NCBI GenBank assembly: GCA_023389315.1
Contig: JAEWEQ010000017.1
Coordinates: 1 to 46,519, forward strand
Source of the DNA: Actinomycetes bacterium
GTDB lineage: Bacteria; Actinomycetota; Actinomycetes; Actinomycetales; Actinomycetaceae
Reading direction: 5' to 3'
Length of the DNA: 46,519 bases
Positions 23,752 through 31,163 of the stretch are shown here, piece by piece (position 1 is the first letter of the stretch; every line of letters starts with the position of its first letter). Position numbers and translations under genes: made by a program. The notes beneath the pieces were generated by a model that was not told the origin of the DNA, made no database searches, and was given only the letters and a program-made list of their open reading frames with translations.

Positions 23752-26730
23752 TTACTTGGGTTTTTGACGGAGCTTTCGATTAGCTACTACTAGTAGCGTC
23801 AATCCCAGTATCAAAGACATGATCCCGATTCCAAACAGGAATCCTGAAAGCCAACTTCCCTGGTACCAATGGTTAATTCCATTACCGTTAGGTGCTGTTT
23901 CGACCGTGCCGAAAGGCGCTGCATTGGGAGGTTGGGTAGCTACCGCTATTTGCGGTTCCGCCGTTGGTTGGTCGGTAGCTTCCTCTGCGGGGGCGGTAGC
24001 GCTTGGCGCCAGCGCGTTAACGCTACCACTGGTGGATACCGGCGCTTGCTGCGGGGCTGAGACCGGCGGATCTTGCTTTGGCATTTCCGATTCAGTGTCG
24101 GAAGGCTGCGAGGGTTGAGGCGAGGGCTCAGCCGGCTTCGAGGGTTGAGGCGAGGGCTCAGCCGGCTTCGTAGGACTTTCACTCGGCTCTCCGCTCGGTG
24201 GTGGCGTCTCACCTCCACCGTCAGTGGGAGGCAGCGCGGGAAGTTGCTGAGAGTTGATAGCTTCGCCCCCAATTCGAACTGCTTCATCCCCGACCAAGAA
24301 ATAGCTCACCAGTGGTAACTCGTATTGGTTTCCATCGTTGGCTTGCCAGTGGTAGACGAAGTTAGCCCTGTAAACACCGGGTTTAGAAAACCACATGAAC
24401 TGGTGATCGTGAGCGGGTTGTGCGTAATGGATACTCTTCCCGGGTTGCTTCGAGTCGAGTTGGACATCAACATCGTTAGTTAGTCCCACATGCCCCGTCA
24501 CCATCTGTCCAGGACCGACAAAATCAGCCAGGGTAATATCGATTCCAGTTCCGGGGTTGAGGCCTTTGTAGTCCACGCCCTCGCTGGAGAATCCCACCCA
24601 TGGCAGAGAGGGGTCCTGCACCTGTGGCAGCACATACGCACCGTGGGCGAATTCATCACTGTAGTTGGTGATTGGCCCGGGATTAGCAGCGAAGGATTTT
24701 TGGCCTGCCGCGATTACAAAGGTGCCTGACGGGCGCTTTACCACGTGCGCGGCGTTAGCGCCGTCCTTCAAGTAGGTTTCGATTGCTCCGTTGGGATTTT
24801 CAGCCGCGATCGCCAAATCCATATGCCCCTTAGTAACTAAGTGGTTCGGCATGGCTTGCGACCAAAGTTCATTAAGAGCGGTCACAATCTGACGCTGTTC
24901 GGGTGTCAACTCCGGTACCGGCGTCGGCTTGGAAGTTTCAGTCGGCTCCGGCGACGGGCTCGAAGTTTCAGTCGGCTCCGGCGACGGGCTGGAAGTTTCA
25001 GTCGGCTCCGGCGACGGGGACGGCTTTTCTTCTTTTCGCGTAAGTGGGAAATCTGCTGGATCTGCCCCCTTTAACGTGTGTGCTGCACAATCTAATGGCT
25101 CATCTTCCGGTAGTAGCTTTGCTTGGGGGTCAGAGGCCTTACGCACCTGGTTAATAGCTTTATTTCCTACCACAAAGTAAATCTCTTTATCAGCGGCGTA
25201 AATATGCCCATTCGCTTGTTGCGCGTTGACTGTTAGCCACAGGGTATACACCCCCGGATGCGTAAACAGGTATTGGACTGGGTAGGGTTTTGATTCCAAC
25301 ATTTGCAGAGGCTTCGATACTCCTTGCAAGGCGCTGATTACCGGCATGAATCCCTGTTCCGAGCTGATTCCAGCGGCAAAGAGAGAGCCTGCCGGACCCG
25401 AGTCATATATATCCATACTTACTTTTTGGGGTCCCAGCTTAGAAATATCACTGTGGGATAAGTCGAATCCAAAACTGGGTGTGTTTGCATCACCTTGTGC
25501 AGGAGTGACCCAGGCCACTTGACTTCCCGCCACCTTGGTTAGTTGCCCTAAATATGGATCGTCAGGAGAAATACACTTGCGCGTACCAGCATCAGGAACT
25601 TCAATGAATGGACCGGATGCAAACGCGGTCTTACCGTCTTTCTGCACTGCTGTTAGGGACCAATCGTACGTCTCCAAGGACGCTGGTGCTCTTAGCCAAT
25701 TGCTGCCGTCGCTAGCGGTAATCTTCCTAGTGTCCTCAATACCAACGTTTTCTAAGGCATCAGTGACCTGTTGTGTGTCTACAGGCTGCGGTCCGGGTTT
25801 AGGTGCGGGCGGTACCGGATCAGGGTTTTGCGGTGCCTTCAGGCCCATTTCTTCACGGATTTGTTCGGCGCTACGGGTGATTTTCTCCAGATTGGTGGTA
25901 GTCCCTGCAGGTAGGCCCACCTGTTCATCCGATCCCACTAGCCAGTATTGCTTCGTGGGTTCAGTTTTCTCTACAGTCCCGTCAAAATGCTGTCCCTGGC
26001 CTATCCATGTAGTGGCGTAAATACCCGCTTCGGTGAAAGTCCAATTTAGGTGCCCGTGGCCACCCACTTGAAAGTTAGTGCCGTGAATATCTTTAGACGA
26101 AATCATCCGCTGCGCAGATTGCATTCCTTGCGCGTAAGCGAATATCTCCATATCTCCTGGGCCAGAGAAATCCGTAAGCTTAAACTGGATTGTGTTGCCA
26201 ACAAAATCGGCAGGCACGTTGTATTCGTGCGCAGGATCGAACGCTCCCATACCTGCCCATATGGGTTTCCACTGCTTAGCTTCGGCTGGGCCGACCCACA
26301 CGATCCTCCCAGGGGCTCCGAGGAAAGACAGTATTGGGTTGTCGGGCACTACCATTCGCGAAACCTCTTGTCCCTGGTAGGCATCTGGCGCTAATCGCAT
26401 ACAGTAGTTTTCGGAGGGTCCAACTTCTGAGCCATCCACCGTCATAATGGATAGCTTGCCTTTTTCACGGGACAGGTACACTGCATCGACGTGTGCCTGG
26501 TAGAGCAGTTTCCGCCCCGCACACGGATGCGGAACGGTTTTTCCGTCAACCTTCATAGTTAGGTCTTTGGGCAGCACTACTCCCGTAGAAGCAATCCCCG
26601 GCTTGTGGTCGCTCGTTGGGCTAGCACTAATTCCGGTGCCTGACCCTAAGAGAGGTACGGAGAGTACAGCGCTTGCCAATACCGCAGTGGCAATCCGCAC
26701 AACTGCCTTAAATCGGTTAGTTTTTCGCAT
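23752..26730 (-). CDS. Large surface protein with three anchored-repeat domains (ABC transporter-associated)
   Basis: A 992-residue exported protein that resembles the 'ABC transporter-associated repeat' wall protein of actinobacteria (TIGR03773-like). Signal peptide 1-36; repeat domain 1 about 77-266 (AHVDAV at 79-84, HGHLNW at 225-230); domain 2 about 340-522, degenerate, with only HPGVYTLW at the motif end; linker with three SPSPEPTETS repeats (571-600); domain 3 about 636-815 (GHMDLA at 635-640, AHDHQFMWF at 773-781); a long Pro/Ser/Glu stalk with KPAEPSPQPS repeats; one membrane helix (about 959-983) and a basic tail. No LPxTG motif, so membrane-held. Last gene of the six-gene locus, 37 bp after the permease. 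Visibly lower GC than the pur and kdp genes. Likely metal capture at the surface; substrate inferred. Confidence 0.85.
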   Translation of the reverse strand: MRKTNRFKAVVRIATAVLASAVLSVPLLGSGTGISASPTSDHKPGIASTGVVLPKDLTMKVDGKTVPHPCAGRKLLYQAHVDAVYLSREKGKLSIMTVDGSEVGPSENYCMRLAPDAYQGQEVSRMVVPDNPILSFLGAPGRIVWVGPAEAKQWKPIWAGMGAFDPAHEYNVPADFVGNTIQFKLTDFSGPGDMEIFAYAQGMQSAQRMISSKDIHGTNFQVGGHGHLNWTFTEAGIYATTWIGQGQHFDGTVEKTEPTKQYWLVGSDEQVGLPAGTTTNLEKITRSAEQIREEMGLKAPQNPDPVPPAPKPGPQPVDTQQVTDALENVGIEDTRKITASDGSNWLRAPASLETYDWSLTAVQKDGKTAFASGPFIEVPDAGTRKCISPDDPYLGQLTKVAGSQVAWVTPAQGDANTPSFGFDLSHSDISKLGPQKVSMDIYDSGPAGSLFAAGISSEQGFMPVISALQGVSKPLQMLESKPYPVQYLFTHPGVYTLWLTVNAQQANGHIYAADKEIYFVVGNKAINQVRKASDPQAKLLPEDEPLDCAAHTLKGADPADFPLTRKEEKPSPSPEPTETSSPSPEPTETSSPSPEPTETSKPTPVPELTPEQRQIVTALNELWSQAMPNHLVTKGHMDLAIAAENPNGAIETYLKDGANAAHVVKRPSGTFVIAAGQKSFAANPGPITNYSDEFAHGAYVLPQVQDPSLPWVGFSSEGVDYKGLNPGTGIDITLADFVGPGQMVTGHVGLTNDVDVQLDSKQPGKSIHYAQPAHDHQFMWFSKPGVYRANFVYHWQANDGNQYELPLVSYFLVGDEAVRIGGEAINSQQLPALPPTDGGGETPPPSGEPSESPTKPAEPSPQPSKPAEPSPQPSQPSDTESEMPKQDPPVSAPQQAPVSTSGSVNALAPSATAPAEEATDQPTAEPQIAVATQPPNAAPFGTVETAPNGNGINHWYQGSWLSGFLFGIGIMSLILGLTLLVVANRKLRQKPK
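24088..24169. repeat. 30-bp tandem repeat coding KPAEPSPQPS
   Basis: A 30-bp unit, ggcttcgagggttgaggcga continued by gggctcagcc, is repeated in tandem inside the stalk of the 992-aa protein at about 24110-24169 and encodes KPAEPSPQPS twice, preceded by a partial related copy. The identical codons suggest recent expansion. Confidence 0.7.
24931..25020. repeat. Three tandem 30-bp repeats coding SPSPEPTETS
   Basis: Three almost identical 30-bp units built on gaagtttcagtcggctccgg plus cgacgggct encode three copies of a 10-residue Pro/Ser/Glu/Thr unit in the linker between domains 2 and 3 of the 992-aa protein. Copy number is likely to vary between strains. Confidence 0.85.
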
Positions 26731-26767
26731 TTTTCTTTCTTCCAGTTAAGTTACCAGTTAGCCTAAT

Positions 26768-27718
26768 TCAGCATGTTTCATTCGCTGTCGGTGCGTCTTT
26801 ACGGAGCCTGATATCATCAGCCGATTCTGCTCCTTCGGCTGCATGCACCAGGGCGCGTGTGCCGCGTCGGCGCAGATTCCGAGTGATCAGACCCTGCTGC
26901 GGCGCAAATAGCCATACGAGGAAAAACAAAGCGGTTGTGGTCAGCACAATGGTGGCGCCAGTAGGCAAATTTATGGACCAGGATAGGTACAGTCCCAGGA
27001 AGGAGCAGCTTGCGCCGATAAGTGCCGATAGTGCCATCATGATGCCCAGGCGCTCGGTCAGTAGCCGGGCGGTAGCTGCGGGAGTTACCAGCAAAGCGAG
27101 TACCAAAATGTTGCCGATGGTTCGTACCGATATCACCACCGCCGCAGTTACCGCAAAGTAAAGTACCAGGTCGAGCCAAAAGACCGGGAGGTTTTGTGCC
27201 CGGGCTGTTTCCCGATCGAGGGCGGTGGTAACGAGTTCCTTATTGAGCAACAGCAGCGCCGCCACTACCACGGTTCCCACCACCGCCACCAGTATGATGT
27301 CGGAATCGGGTACCCCGGTAATGGAGCCAAAAAGGAAGCTCGTGAGTGAAGCGGTGTAGCCGTTGATTTGAGAAATTATTACCAGGCCCAGGGCGAAAGC
27401 GGCCGCGAAAAAAATCCCGATAAGGGTGTCTTCCTTAACTTTGCGGTTTTGGGAGAATACCGCGACCAAAGAGGCCACTACCCCACCGGCGATAGCGCCA
27501 CCTACCAGTAGGGAGCCTTGCATCACGAAGGCGATGGCGATGCCGGGAAACACCGCGTGGGCGACGGCATCACCGATGAATGCCATGCCGCGCAATACCA
27601 CGTGGGTTCCCACTACTGCGCACACGATTGAAGACATAACCGATATCAGTAGCGCTTTTGGCAGAAACGCTAACGCCGGGTTGGTTAGATCGGAGAAGAA
27701 ATCGAAAATGGAGATCAC
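26768..27718 (-). CDS. Metal-type ABC transporter permease (anchored-repeat family, ZnuB-like)
   Basis: A 316-residue polytopic permease of the ABC-3 family (ZnuB/MntB/TroC type; TIGR03770-like by context). About eight hydrophobic segments are visible, starting LLISVMSSIVCAVVGTHVVL and including the family stretch GMAFIGDAVAHAVFPGIAIA (about 44-63) and IGNILVLALLVTPAATARLL (about 201-220). It starts at GTG 27718, which overlaps the ATPase stop by four bases (GTGA), so translation is coupled. It forms the membrane channel with the ATPase of the same locus; family relatives import zinc or manganese. Confidence 0.93.
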   Translation of the reverse strand: MISIFDFFSDLTNPALAFLPKALLISVMSSIVCAVVGTHVVLRGMAFIGDAVAHAVFPGIAIAFVMQGSLLVGGAIAGGVVASLVAVFSQNRKVKEDTLIGIFFAAAFALGLVIISQINGYTASLTSFLFGSITGVPDSDIILVAVVGTVVVAALLLLNKELVTTALDRETARAQNLPVFWLDLVLYFAVTAAVVISVRTIGNILVLALLVTPAATARLLTERLGIMMALSALIGASCSFLGLYLSWSINLPTGATIVLTTTALFFLVWLFAPQQGLITRNLRRRGTRALVHAAEGAESADDIRLRKDAPTANETC

Positions 27719-28464
27719 GCGCTTACCCCCACGGTACGTAGTAAGGGGGAGTGCGGTTTAACGTTGAAGGTTCGCATCCATATTTTCGGGTCGGATACCT
27801 CTTCGGGAGTCCCAGCGGCCATAACCGTGCGGTTTAGCAGCACCAGACGAGAGCACACGTCCATGGCTGATCCCAAGTCATGGGTGGACATCAGTAGCGC
27901 CACGCCTTCTTTACTAAGTTCTTCAAAGAGTTCCAACAGGAGTTCCTGACTGGGCATATCCAGCCCGGTGAAAGGCTCATCCAGGAGTAAGATATCGGGT
28001 TTGGTTGCCAGCGCGCGGGCCAGTAAGACACGTTGACGTTGCCCGCCTGACAGTTGGCCCACTGGTCGTTTCTCTAGCTCTCGCATTCGTACTTTGTCGA
28101 GGGCGTAGTACACGGCCTCGTAATCTTTCTGTTTCGCGGTACGCAACCAGCCGATGTGACTGGTGCGCCCCGTCATTACTACTCCCTTGACGTCAATTGG
28201 GAAATCCCAAGCGAATTCGTGTCGTTGCGGTACGTATCCAATGTGTTTTAGGGCTTTCTTACCGGTTGCACCCGAGACCGTGATTGTCCCCGTGCTGGTG
28301 GGGATTAATCCCAAGATGGAGCGCAGCAAAGTGGTTTTACCAGCTCCATTAGGACCTACTAGCCCAACAAAATCACAGTTGTTAACCACCAGGTTGACAT
28401 CGTGTAGTACCGGGCGGTGTGACAGCTCGACGCTGACATTATCTACACGTAATGGCTCACTCAT
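27715..28464 (-). CDS. Metal-type ABC transporter ATPase (anchored-repeat family)
   Basis: A 249-residue ABC ATPase of the ZnuC/MntA type (TIGR03771-like by context). Walker A GPNGAGKT (37-44), Q-loop YVPQRHEFAWDFP, signature LSGGQRQRV (about 138), Walker B ILLLDEPF and switch His in STHD are all intact. Its ATG (28464) overlaps the 3' end of the preceding surface-protein gene by 8 bp, and its stop overlaps the permease GTG, so three genes in a row are coupled. It powers import across the membrane. Confidence 0.94.
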   Translation of the reverse strand: MSEPLRVDNVSVELSHRPVLHDVNLVVNNCDFVGLVGPNGAGKTTLLRSILGLIPTSTGTITVSGATGKKALKHIGYVPQRHEFAWDFPIDVKGVVMTGRTSHIGWLRTAKQKDYEAVYYALDKVRMRELEKRPVGQLSGGQRQRVLLARALATKPDILLLDEPFTGLDMPSQELLLELFEELSKEGVALLMSTHDLGSAMDVCSRLVLLNRTVMAAGTPEEVSDPKIWMRTFNVKPHSPLLRTVGVSA

Positions 28465-29497
28465 GGCCGTCCTCGTTAGCCTGGCCCGGCTGCGAATCAG
28501 GTCGCCCGGTTGCGTAAGCAGCCGAGGAACTTTGGGTAGCTTCCGCGGCTTGGCGTTGGGCTTTCTGGGCCCGCATAAACATCAGCAGGGCAACTAAGAT
28601 AGCTAACGCCGCGAGGCCGAACAAGCCTATGGTGATGATGGTGACGGTGCTCAAACCGCCACGCTGCGCACCACCGGTTGCGTGACTAGTGGTATTTTTC
28701 GACGGTTGGTTCGCGGTAGAACTATCCGTTGCCCCTTGAACATCATTCGCGGAATCCCACTGTGCCGCTTGCGCTTGTGCCACGTCTGCACCGCCTACGG
28801 CGAATCGTAGGACTTTGGGGATATCCACTTGCGTGCCGTTGACAAGTTTGGCTTTCAGATGGACTTTAACTAGGTGAACACCAGGTTTGGTAAACACCCA
28901 ATTGGCGTGCGTGTGAGTTTTCAGATCCACCCACACGGCTTGCGGCTCAGCGCTGGCGGAACTCCACAACTGTTGTGCTTTACCGAAGTTACCCGCCTGC
29001 AAAAACAGGGTAAACTGTCCGTCGCCTTGGTGCCCGCCATATTCCAAGTTAATGCCACGATCAACCTCACGGGTAACTGCGGGTGATTGCGTGGACCAAC
29101 CCAACCACGGCACTTGCTGGATTTGCGTTTGCGGCACCACCCACACGTCCTCGCCAGCTTTCGCCCCCGTAAAATCGTATTCACCACCCTCGGGAAGCGA
29201 CTGTTTGCCAGCGTCGGAAACCACGAACGTCATGTCCTCCAAGTGCCGCCAGACGGGATGCTCGGCCCGGTCATCGCGCGCCAGGAAGTCCAACTTCCCG
29301 TCTATCATCAAGGGACCTAAATCGATGTGCCCGTCGGTGATTACCGCAGGTTCTCCGGCGGAGACGACGACCTCGTCCTCGCTGACAACCTGTTGGAGAG
29401 CAGGGTCGTCCTCGGCGTGAGCGGCCGTACTGAGCCCCACTGACGCCCCTAGTACGGCAGCCGCTGCGATCGTGGTGCGCCACATATGTCCTCGCAT
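28457..29497 (-). CDS. Membrane-anchored surface protein with one anchored-repeat domain
   Basis: A 346-residue exported protein: signal peptide about 1-28 (AAHA cleavage region), one repeat domain about 50-237 with TDGHIDLG (H57) at its start, VWVVPQTQIQQVPWLGW in the middle and KTHTHANWVFTKPGVH (HxH at 195-197) near its end, a Ser/Thr/Asn linker, a membrane helix (about 283-308) and a 38-residue cytoplasmic tail. No sortase signal. The domain belongs to the actinobacterial surface-anchored repeat (TIGR03769-like). It lies between the binding protein and the ATPase and overlaps the ATPase gene by 8 bp. Probable role: surface metal binding or handover next to the permease (inference). Confidence 0.85.
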   Translation of the reverse strand: MRGHMWRTTIAAAAVLGASVGLSTAAHAEDDPALQQVVSEDEVVVSAGEPAVITDGHIDLGPLMIDGKLDFLARDDRAEHPVWRHLEDMTFVVSDAGKQSLPEGGEYDFTGAKAGEDVWVVPQTQIQQVPWLGWSTQSPAVTREVDRGINLEYGGHQGDGQFTLFLQAGNFGKAQQLWSSASAEPQAVWVDLKTHTHANWVFTKPGVHLVKVHLKAKLVNGTQVDIPKVLRFAVGGADVAQAQAAQWDSANDVQGATDSSTANQPSKNTTSHATGGAQRGGLSTVTIITIGLFGLAALAILVALLMFMRAQKAQRQAAEATQSSSAAYATGRPDSQPGQANEDGHE

Positions 29498-29563
29498 GAG
29501 ATACCTTTCTATTACTTCACTGTTTCACTGCGTTGATATTCGCCATTCCCGCCCGGCGGACGT

Positions 29564-31159
29564 TCATGAGTTCGGCTGGGCGGTGGACTCTGGGTCCAGG
29601 CACCGCTTGAGACTGTTCGCATTAAACCGCATCAGATCCATGTAGCTCGTCACTTCCTGATCGAATGAATCTCCATATATTCGGCACACTTGGATATTCA
29701 AGCGCTTAGCCAGTTCCGTCAGATTTGACGACTGGTTCGTTAAGTTTGGTTCCAAAAAAACCGCCCGCACATCCAGGTTCTGGAGCGTACGAGTAAGTGC
29801 TATCAGGTCGCGCGTGGAGGGCTCCACCGAGGGATTGGGGGTCACAAATCCGGCAATATGTAGGCCGTACGCATCCCCCAAATAGGCGTAGCCATCGTGA
29901 GTTGTGACCAACTGCCGTTGCGGTTTAGGTATCGAATTTATGGTGTCGGATACTTCTTTATTCAGTGCGGATAGTTGTTCCAAGTAGTGGTCCGCATTGG
30001 CGGCGTACTGGGCGGCTCCCTCGGGGTCAACTTCGATCAGGCAATCCCGAATTAGTTTGACGTAGGCAATAGCGTTGGATACGTCATGCCATAGGTGCGG
30101 GTCGAGCTCCCCGTGAACGTGCTTACCTAACACCGCTTGCGGTAACAGGTAGGTTTCCTGCCCTGGCCGCCCTAGAAAGCGGAACTGAGGGCTGGCGGGA
30201 ATCTCTTGCAAAGCTTTGTTGGGCACAGATATGACCGTGGTTGCGGGATCGTAGTGTTCGGCAAGTTTTTCCGGCCCGCCGGCTTTACGACCGGTGGAAT
30301 CGCCCTCGATCAAGATTTTCCCTTTATCCAGATCGACGCTGATATCTTCGTGCCCTTTATCGAGTACGGTGCGTGAGCCCGGCACAGTGGATGGATCCAC
30401 TCCGACGGCGAACTTCACGGTGGTGTTTCCAATGGGGATAGGCTTCTCCCCGCGAGCGGTGACCAAACTAGCGGTGAAGTCTATTTCGTAGATCCCCGGG
30501 GCGGAAAATGACCAGGATAGGTGGGTATGGGCATCTACCGGCAGGCTAGCTGTATCTTCCTCGTAACCATCTGCGGCATTGAAGCCGTCGGCGGAGTTCA
30601 GATAGATCTGCGGGGTTCCGAAGGTGGTAGTCAGGTAGGCTACGGCTTGTCCGGGGCCACGCACTGCGGTGGCGGAGAGTTTCACTTCGGAGGCGCGGGT
30701 GGCGCCGTATTGTTCACCTTTGCCACGCACGCGCATTCCTAGCCAAATGGTGTCCAAGGATACGTCCTCGACCAGTGGAATCAGGTGTGCGCCATAGCGG
30801 GCGGCGTCTTCCGCGAGAGTAACCACTCGTACGCCAGGACGGACGTTGGCATCCACCGCTCGGATTAGCGCGTGCTCTTCCAACAGCATGTAGTTGGTTA
30901 ACGCCAGGTCGGCGTTCGCAATGTTACGCACGTCCCGTAGGGTCGGCTCGTAGGTATGTGGATCTGCTCCCGGTGGCATGAGGGCGGTGACGCGGGCCCG
31001 GTCACCCGCGACGTTTCGTGCCAGGTCAGCAATGATTGGGGTGGTGGCGACTACGTCCGTGATGCCGTCGTCGCGTTGTGGAAGCGCACTGTGACTGCAG
31101 GCGCTGAGCGTGGTGACTGCTGCGAGTAGTGCCACCACCCCGATGCGGGTAGATCGCAT
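29564..31159 (-). CDS. Metal-binding ABC transporter lipoprotein with inserted repeat domain
   Basis: A 531-residue ZnuA/TroA-like substrate-binding lipoprotein (TIGR03772-like). Lipobox LSAC with Cys21. The cluster A-1 fold appears in two blocks: 31-118 with metal-ligand His68 in GADPHTYEP, and 350-520 with LDPHLWHD (H355), TTHDGYAYLG (H421) and a VFLEPNLTNQ segment. Between them about 230 residues are inserted (about 120-345). The insert carries the repeat family's motifs in reversed order: AHTHLSWSFSAPGIY (about 210-224) first, then KGHEDIS (268-274) and a LLPQAV stretch. Length is nearly double that of plain ZnuA. Its start lies four bases after the upstream wall-protein stop. It should hand the ion to the permease; zinc or manganese by family. 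Confidence 0.9.
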   Translation of the reverse strand: MRSTRIGVVALLAAVTTLSACSHSALPQRDDGITDVVATTPIIADLARNVAGDRARVTALMPPGADPHTYEPTLRDVRNIANADLALTNYMLLEEHALIRAVDANVRPGVRVVTLAEDAARYGAHLIPLVEDVSLDTIWLGMRVRGKGEQYGATRASEVKLSATAVRGPGQAVAYLTTTFGTPQIYLNSADGFNAADGYEEDTASLPVDAHTHLSWSFSAPGIYEIDFTASLVTARGEKPIPIGNTTVKFAVGVDPSTVPGSRTVLDKGHEDISVDLDKGKILIEGDSTGRKAGGPEKLAEHYDPATTVISVPNKALQEIPASPQFRFLGRPGQETYLLPQAVLGKHVHGELDPHLWHDVSNAIAYVKLIRDCLIEVDPEGAAQYAANADHYLEQLSALNKEVSDTINSIPKPQRQLVTTHDGYAYLGDAYGLHIAGFVTPNPSVEPSTRDLIALTRTLQNLDVRAVFLEPNLTNQSSNLTELAKRLNIQVCRIYGDSFDQEVTSYMDLMRFNANSLKRCLDPESTAQPNS

Positions 31160-31163
31160 ATTG

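Noticed and set aside
23752..23830. LPxTG-type sorting signal in the 992-aa protein
   Set aside because: The C-terminus has a membrane helix and basic tail, but no LPxTG or LAxTG motif precedes it.
24931..25020. CRISPR-like direct repeats
   Set aside because: They are in-frame coding repeats without spacers inside a surface protein gene.
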